NCBI RefSeq assembly: GCF_005576615.1
Contig: NZ_CP040330.1
Coordinates: 1,116,001 to 1,180,000 of the forward strand
Length of the DNA: 64,000 bases
From: Natrinema versiforme
GTDB lineage: Archaea > Halobacteriota > Halobacteria > Halobacteriales > Natrialbaceae
Direction: 5' to 3'
This document shows positions 60,115 to 64,000 of this stretch, piece after piece (positions within the stretch are counted from its first letter, which is position 1; every line of letters begins with the position of its first letter). A program made the translations under genes and the position numbers. Below the pieces are notes generated by a model. It made no database searches and had not been told where the DNA came from. It was given only the letters and a program-made list of their open reading frames with translations.

Positions 60115-62652
60115 TTACGAGATCGACGCGGGCGGCCGGCGCTCGCTGTCTGTTCCGTCGTTCGTCTCGAGATCGGCACGCCGATCATCGACGTCGAAAT
60201 CGCCCAGCAGCGCGTCGATCACGTCCGTCGCCGCGGGCGAGTACAGCGGTCGGTTGTCGTTGCCACAGCGGTCGTCCATCAGACAGGCGGGACACCCCTC
60301 GTCGCGCCCGCACTCACAGTCGACCATCAGATCGCGGGCCCGCCGGGCGACGGCCTCGTACTCCTCGTAGATGCGCCGGGAAAAGCCCAGTCCGCCCTCG
60401 ATACCGTCGTAGATGAACCAGCCGCTCGTTCCGGGGGTGTCGGGCAGCCGGTTGGTCGCGAGTCCGCCGAGGTCGGCCGCGTCCACGGTCAACTCGAGCG
60501 GGGCGACGGCGATCATCGCGTGCTCGATGGCGTGGATGCCGCCGAGGTAGCCGTGGAGCCGCGGCGGGAGTTTCTCACACTCGTCGTTGTGGTAGTCGCT
60601 GTGAGCGGCCGTCACCGCCCGTTCCACGTCGTCGGGCACCTCGGCCCAGCACAGTTGCGTGCGCATCTCCAGGGGCGGGACGCCCGTCTCGAGTCCGACG
60701 GCGCGAACGTCGCCCGAGCCGATCTCCCGTTTCATGAAGGTGCCGTGGTGGACCGTGACGGTGCCGTAGCCCCAGTTGAGCCGGAACGGGCCGACGTCGC
60801 GGGACTCGCGGACCTCGGTGTCGTAGATCGTCGTCTGGCGCTGGGACTGGGTGTAGTAGTCGACATCGACGGCCTCGAGTTCGACGTAGGGCTGGGGCCG
60901 ATCCTCCCGGAGTTCGACCACCTCGTACTGGTCGCCCCGATACAGCACCGTCGCGCCCTCGTGGTAGTCCCGATACGCGCGTGCGCGGCCGATCGGCTGG
61001 TGGTCGAACGAGTCCTCGCCGGCCAGTCGGACCTCGAAGTCGTCCCCGCCGGAGGCGTAGAGGCTGATCTCGTCCTGCGGTCGGTCGCGGTGGGCGTAGG
61101 TGACGCCACCCGCGAGCGAGCCCTCGAAGTCGCCGATTCGTCGGCCGTACTCGACGGCTCGCTCGAGGCGGTCGAGCCCGCCGAACCGGTCGGCGTCCTC
61201 GCGGCGCAGCGGTAGCTCTTGGGCAGCACACTGCAGGTGCTGGAGGTAGACCGGATTGTTCTCGAGATCGACGACCGCGCTCTCGGGTTCCTCCTCGAGG
61301 AGGTACTCGGGGTGGCGGAGGATGTACTGGTCGAGCGTCGCGTGACTGGGGACGAACACCGAGAGCGCCTCGCGCTCGCCGCGTCCCGAGCGGCCGATCC
61401 GCTGCCAGAACGACTGGCGCGAGCCGGGATAACCCAGCAGAACGGTGCCGTCGATGCCGCCGACGTCGATGCCCACCTCGAGCGCGCTGGTCGTCGCGAC
61501 GCCGTCGAGGTCGCCGCTCTTGAGCCGGTTCTCGGTCCCTCTGCGCGATTGCTTGCCGTGGCCCGCGTTGTAGGCGGCGAGTTCGGTCCCGCCGCGGGAG
61601 GGGAGACTCGGGGTCTCGAGGTACTCCCGTGCGCGCCCGACGGCGAGTTCGGTCTGTTTGCGGGAGTCACAGAACAGCAGCGAGGGGACGCCGCGATCGC
61701 AGCAGTGCGCCCAGACCTCGGGTGCCTCGACGGTCGCGGGGCGCTTGCTCGGCGTCCACGCGCTGTCGCCGCCTCCGTCACCGTCGCCGGTATCGGCACC
61801 GCCTCCGTCGCCGTCCGCTGGCGGGTCCCAGAACACGAGATGGCGGCGGCCGCTCGGCGAGCCGTCCTCGTCGATCACCGTCGCCGGCTCGCCGGTCAGC
61901 GCCTCCGCGTGTCCGGCCGGGTTGCCGATCGTCGCCGTCGTCAGCACGTACTGCGGGTCGCCGCCGTACCAGTCGATCAGTCGGCGGGTCCGCCGGAGGA
62001 TCCACGCCGCGTGCATCCCGCTGATCCCCGTCCACGCGTGGGCCTCGTCGATCACGAGCAACTCGCAGTTCGCGTGGAAGTCGGCCCAGCGGTGGTGGCC
62101 CTCGAGGTACTGGTTCACCCCCGCGAAGTTCGTGATGACGACGTTTGCGTCCTCGCGGATGCGCGCTTTCTCCTGTCGTTTCGTGTCGCCGTCGTAGACG
62201 CCGACGGTGACCTCGAGTCCGAGCGCGTCGAAGAGGTCGTTGAGTTCCCGCTCCTGATCGCGGCTGAGCGCCTTCGTCGGGTAAACGAGCAACGCGCGCA
62301 CGTCGGAGTTTTCTCGAAACCGTCGCGCGATGTCCAGTCCGTAGACGTAGGTCTTCCCGGAGGACGTCGAGGTCGCGACGCAGACGTTCTCGCCCGCGGA
62401 CAGCGACTCGAGCGCCGCGGCCTGATGGCTCCACGGGTCGACCGCGAGTGTCGCCGCGAGTTCGGGCGGTAACACCTCGCGGGCCGGGACGTGGCTGGCG
62501 GACTCGGCCGGCAGCGTGAACCGCTCGCGGTCCTGGCCGCTGTAGCGACTCGAGGGATACGTCTCGACCAGTTCCGCGGCGGTCAGCGCGAGGCCGTCCG
62601 TCGGGATGCTGTCTCCGTCCGTCGTCAGGGTCTCGGTGTCGTCAGTTGGCAT
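60115..62652 (-). CDS. DEXH helicase with C-terminal MZB/DUF1998 domain (MrfA-like)
   Basis: An 845-residue superfamily 2 helicase. Walker A is VCVATSTSSGKTYVYGLD (about 98-115), the DEAH box is LLVIDEAHAWTGISGMHA, motif III is VLTTATIGNPAGHAEAL, and motif VI is SFWQRIGRSGRGEREAL. The C-terminal DUF1998 carries the cysteine set VDCECGRDEGCPACLMDDRCG (near 795-812). This architecture is that of bacterial MrfA, a repair helicase, and of related archaeal Lhr-like proteins. It starts two bases after the exonuclease gene's stop. Confidence 0.85.
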   Translation of the reverse strand: MPTDDTETLTTDGDSIPTDGLALTAAELVETYPSSRYSGQDRERFTLPAESASHVPAREVLPPELAATLAVDPWSHQAAALESLSAGENVCVATSTSSGKTYVYGLDIARRFRENSDVRALLVYPTKALSRDQERELNDLFDALGLEVTVGVYDGDTKRQEKARIREDANVVITNFAGVNQYLEGHHRWADFHANCELLVIDEAHAWTGISGMHAAWILRRTRRLIDWYGGDPQYVLTTATIGNPAGHAEALTGEPATVIDEDGSPSGRRHLVFWDPPADGDGGGADTGDGDGGGDSAWTPSKRPATVEAPEVWAHCCDRGVPSLLFCDSRKQTELAVGRAREYLETPSLPSRGGTELAAYNAGHGKQSRRGTENRLKSGDLDGVATTSALEVGIDVGGIDGTVLLGYPGSRQSFWQRIGRSGRGEREALSVFVPSHATLDQYILRHPEYLLEEEPESAVVDLENNPVYLQHLQCAAQELPLRREDADRFGGLDRLERAVEYGRRIGDFEGSLAGGVTYAHRDRPQDEISLYASGGDDFEVRLAGEDSFDHQPIGRARAYRDYHEGATVLYRGDQYEVVELREDRPQPYVELEAVDVDYYTQSQRQTTIYDTEVRESRDVGPFRLNWGYGTVTVHHGTFMKREIGSGDVRAVGLETGVPPLEMRTQLCWAEVPDDVERAVTAAHSDYHNDECEKLPPRLHGYLGGIHAIEHAMIAVAPLELTVDAADLGGLATNRLPDTPGTSGWFIYDGIEGGLGFSRRIYEEYEAVARRARDLMVDCECGRDEGCPACLMDDRCGNDNRPLYSPAATDVIDALLGDFDVDDRRADLETNDGTDSERRPPASIS

Positions 62653-62654
62653 AC

Positions 62655-64000
62655 TCAAAAGTCTGCGAGTCCGGTCTGGGTCGTCGAATCGTCCGTCGCT
62701 CGATCTCCGTTTGCGCCGCGCTCGGTCGCGGGCGGAGCCGCGGCGATCGCATCGTAGACCGCGGCCAGTTCGCGAACGTCTGCCTCGCAGTACCGACGCG
62801 CCGCGTCCCAGTCGATACCGAAATCGGTCGCGGCATCCGAGCCGCCGTTCGCGCCGGAATCGGGACCGCTCGAGCCCTCGAGCAATCGCCGAATCCGCTC
62901 GGCGAGGGTCTTCCCGTCGAGGGCCGCCGCGGCACCCGAGCGGTCGCAGCCGAGCGCGTGCGCGACATCCTCGAGTCGGTCGGTCCGGCCCGGCAGGACG
63001 GCATTGTCCCGTCGCACCGCCCAGTCGTAGGGATCGTAGGTGGACACGTGTTCGCGCCAATACTCGTGATACGCGGGCGCGTCACGGGCGATGAACCGCT
63101 CGAGGTGCTCGTAGTCGAACGAGTGGCCGTTCCACGCGACCAGCGACGGGGCGTCGTACTCGGCGGCCAGCCACGAGACGAACTCGCGGGTCGCCGCGCC
63201 CGGGTCGTCGCGGGTCGGCTCGGTGTCGACGAAGTCGAGGTAGGCGTCGCGTTCGGGATCGTAGACACCGATTACCCAGATGATCGTCGGCTGGAGCCCG
63301 TCGGTTTCGATGTCGACGAACAGCGGCGTCGCCGCGTCGGCCGCCGGCGGGACCGGGTCGGCGGTTCGTCGGACGACGCGGGACTCGGCGAGCGCCCGCG
63401 CGCCGTCGACGATCTCGCGAGCCGTCGACGTGCCGATGCCGTCGATCGCACACAGCGCCGTCTCCGTCGCCTCGGCGACGGCCGCGCGCGTGTCGTACCC
63501 GTTTTCCCGAAGTCGCTCCGCCGTCGTCGGGCCGACGCCGGCGAGCGCCCGCAGCCCGAACCGGTCCGCCGGGACCGACGAGACCGCGACCGACCCCGAT
63601 CGATCGCAGGTGAGACCCGCGAGTTCCGCGGCACCGGACCGGCGGAGCGGGGCGACCCCCCGAACCGGCAGTCGGACCGACTCGCCGTCGACGGTCGCCG
63701 CCCAGACGTGGTCGTAACTCGCCTCGAGCGCGCCGGTGAGAAACGTCGGGTCCCCGCCCGCTCGGGCCCGGTAGCGGGCGGCGGCCTCGCGGCCGGCGAG
63801 AGTCGCCGCCAGCGAGACGGCGTCGGTCGTCGGCTCGAGGTCGTCACAGACGACGTAGTCAGCGGATGGGTGGCTTTCGGCCGCGTCCTCGAGCAGCGCG
63901 GCCGATCCCGAGAAGAGAAACGAAACGTCACCGACGGTCTCCGTCCGGACCTCCGCGGGACCGGCGGCGGAGACGACCGGCCCGTCGAACGCGCGCCGGA
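62655..64000 (-). CDS. HhH plus DEDDy 3'-5' exonuclease (YprB/MrfB-like), partial
   Basis: An open frame of about 448 codons that leaves the window on the right, so the start is missing. Reading from the N-side: an unknown alpha/beta region (including LEDAAESHPSADYVVCDDLE), a tandem helix-hairpin-helix (FGLRALAGVGPTTAERLREN and LCAIDGIGTSTAREIVDG), then an RNase-H-like exonuclease core: TPLFVDIETDGLQPTIIWVI (DxE), SLVAWNGHSFDYEHLERF and RRYCEADVRELAAVYDAI (YxxxD). Its stop lies two bases upstream of the helicase ATG. A GTG at 63047 is only an internal codon. Confidence 0.8.
   Translation of the reverse strand, partial: RRAFDGPVVSAAGPAEVRTETVGDVSFLFSGSAALLEDAAESHPSADYVVCDDLEPTTDAVSLAATLAGREAAARYRARAGGDPTFLTGALEASYDHVWAATVDGESVRLPVRGVAPLRRSGAAELAGLTCDRSGSVAVSSVPADRFGLRALAGVGPTTAERLRENGYDTRAAVAEATETALCAIDGIGTSTAREIVDGARALAESRVVRRTADPVPPAADAATPLFVDIETDGLQPTIIWVIGVYDPERDAYLDFVDTEPTRDDPGAATREFVSWLAAEYDAPSLVAWNGHSFDYEHLERFIARDAPAYHEYWREHVSTYDPYDWAVRRDNAVLPGRTDRLEDVAHALGCDRSGAAAALDGKTLAERIRRLLEGSSGPDSGANGGSDAATDFGIDWDAARRYCEADVRELAAVYDAIAAAPPATERGANGDRATDDSTTQTGLADF

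Noticed and set aside
1-64000. tRNA or rRNA genes and CRISPR arrays
   Set aside because: No TPsiC-like arms with matching acceptor stems, no rRNA signatures and no regular repeat-spacer pattern were found by eye.

Overview
The window is a stretch of haloarchaeal chromosome. It is GC-rich, the proteins are strongly acidic, promoters are TATA-type with many apparently leaderless starts, and it carries lineage markers: bacterioruberin genes, a PGF-CTERM surface protein, Bat-like and MEDS-type sensors, and numerous tiny CxxC proteins. The gene content resembles Natrinema/Haloterrigena-like haloarchaea, but that genus-level placement is a guess. I see no rRNA, tRNA or CRISPR array, and only a small transposase scar as mobile DNA.

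Layout. 0-8.7 kb: a transporter fragment, a FilR1-type regulator, a membrane spermidine-synthase-like protein, a CobW-type GTPase, a large Tat-exported beta-domain protein, and a 98-aa protein coupled to a Get3/ArsA ATPase. 8.8-20.8 kb: CstA-type permease (behind a possible leader peptide), YchF, a class V aminotransferase, a methyltransferase, a Tat-exported beta-helix protein, NAD(P)H-hydrate dehydratase, a phosphoribosyltransferase, a CitMHS transporter and glutamate dehydrogenase with a 48-aa zinc protein. 20.9-29.9 kb: a Bat-like regulator, an ERCC4 nuclease, a BrkB-like membrane protein, an IS6-like scar, a MEDS-GAF-GAF histidine kinase and MsrB. 30.3-35.3 kb: carotenoid genes crtB and crtD-lyeJ-cruF. 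35.5-39.4 kb: eIF1A and assorted enzymes. 39.5-45.9 kb: a cobalamin late-assembly and salvage cluster (HAD, cbiB, cobS, cobY, cobT, cobD, cbiZ, unknown) with overlapping genes. 46-48.2 kb: aIF2-beta with a TRAM domain and small genes.

48.4-56.7 kb is the most interesting block. Two subunits related to PxpB/PxpC (the AHS1/AHS2 domains of urea carboxylase), a stand-alone 80-aa biotin carrier, a LamB/YcsF protein and a biotin carboxylase together make every part of a split biotin-dependent carboxylase. Next to them lie a class III aminotransferase, an Lrp-type regulator and an APC permease. A 15-bp palindrome, TTGGACA-N-TGTCCAA-like, occurs upstream of both the biotin carboxylase and the permease. 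I infer uptake and breakdown of a lactam or amino-acid-like substrate. The true substrate cannot be read from sequence.

57-64 kb: a PGF-CTERM surface protein behind a possible upstream ORF, a gene-free stretch that could fold as a structured RNA, small proteins, and at the right edge a DUF1998-type helicase two bases downstream of a DEDD exonuclease. That pair resembles the bacterial MrfAB repair pair. The exonuclease runs off the window.
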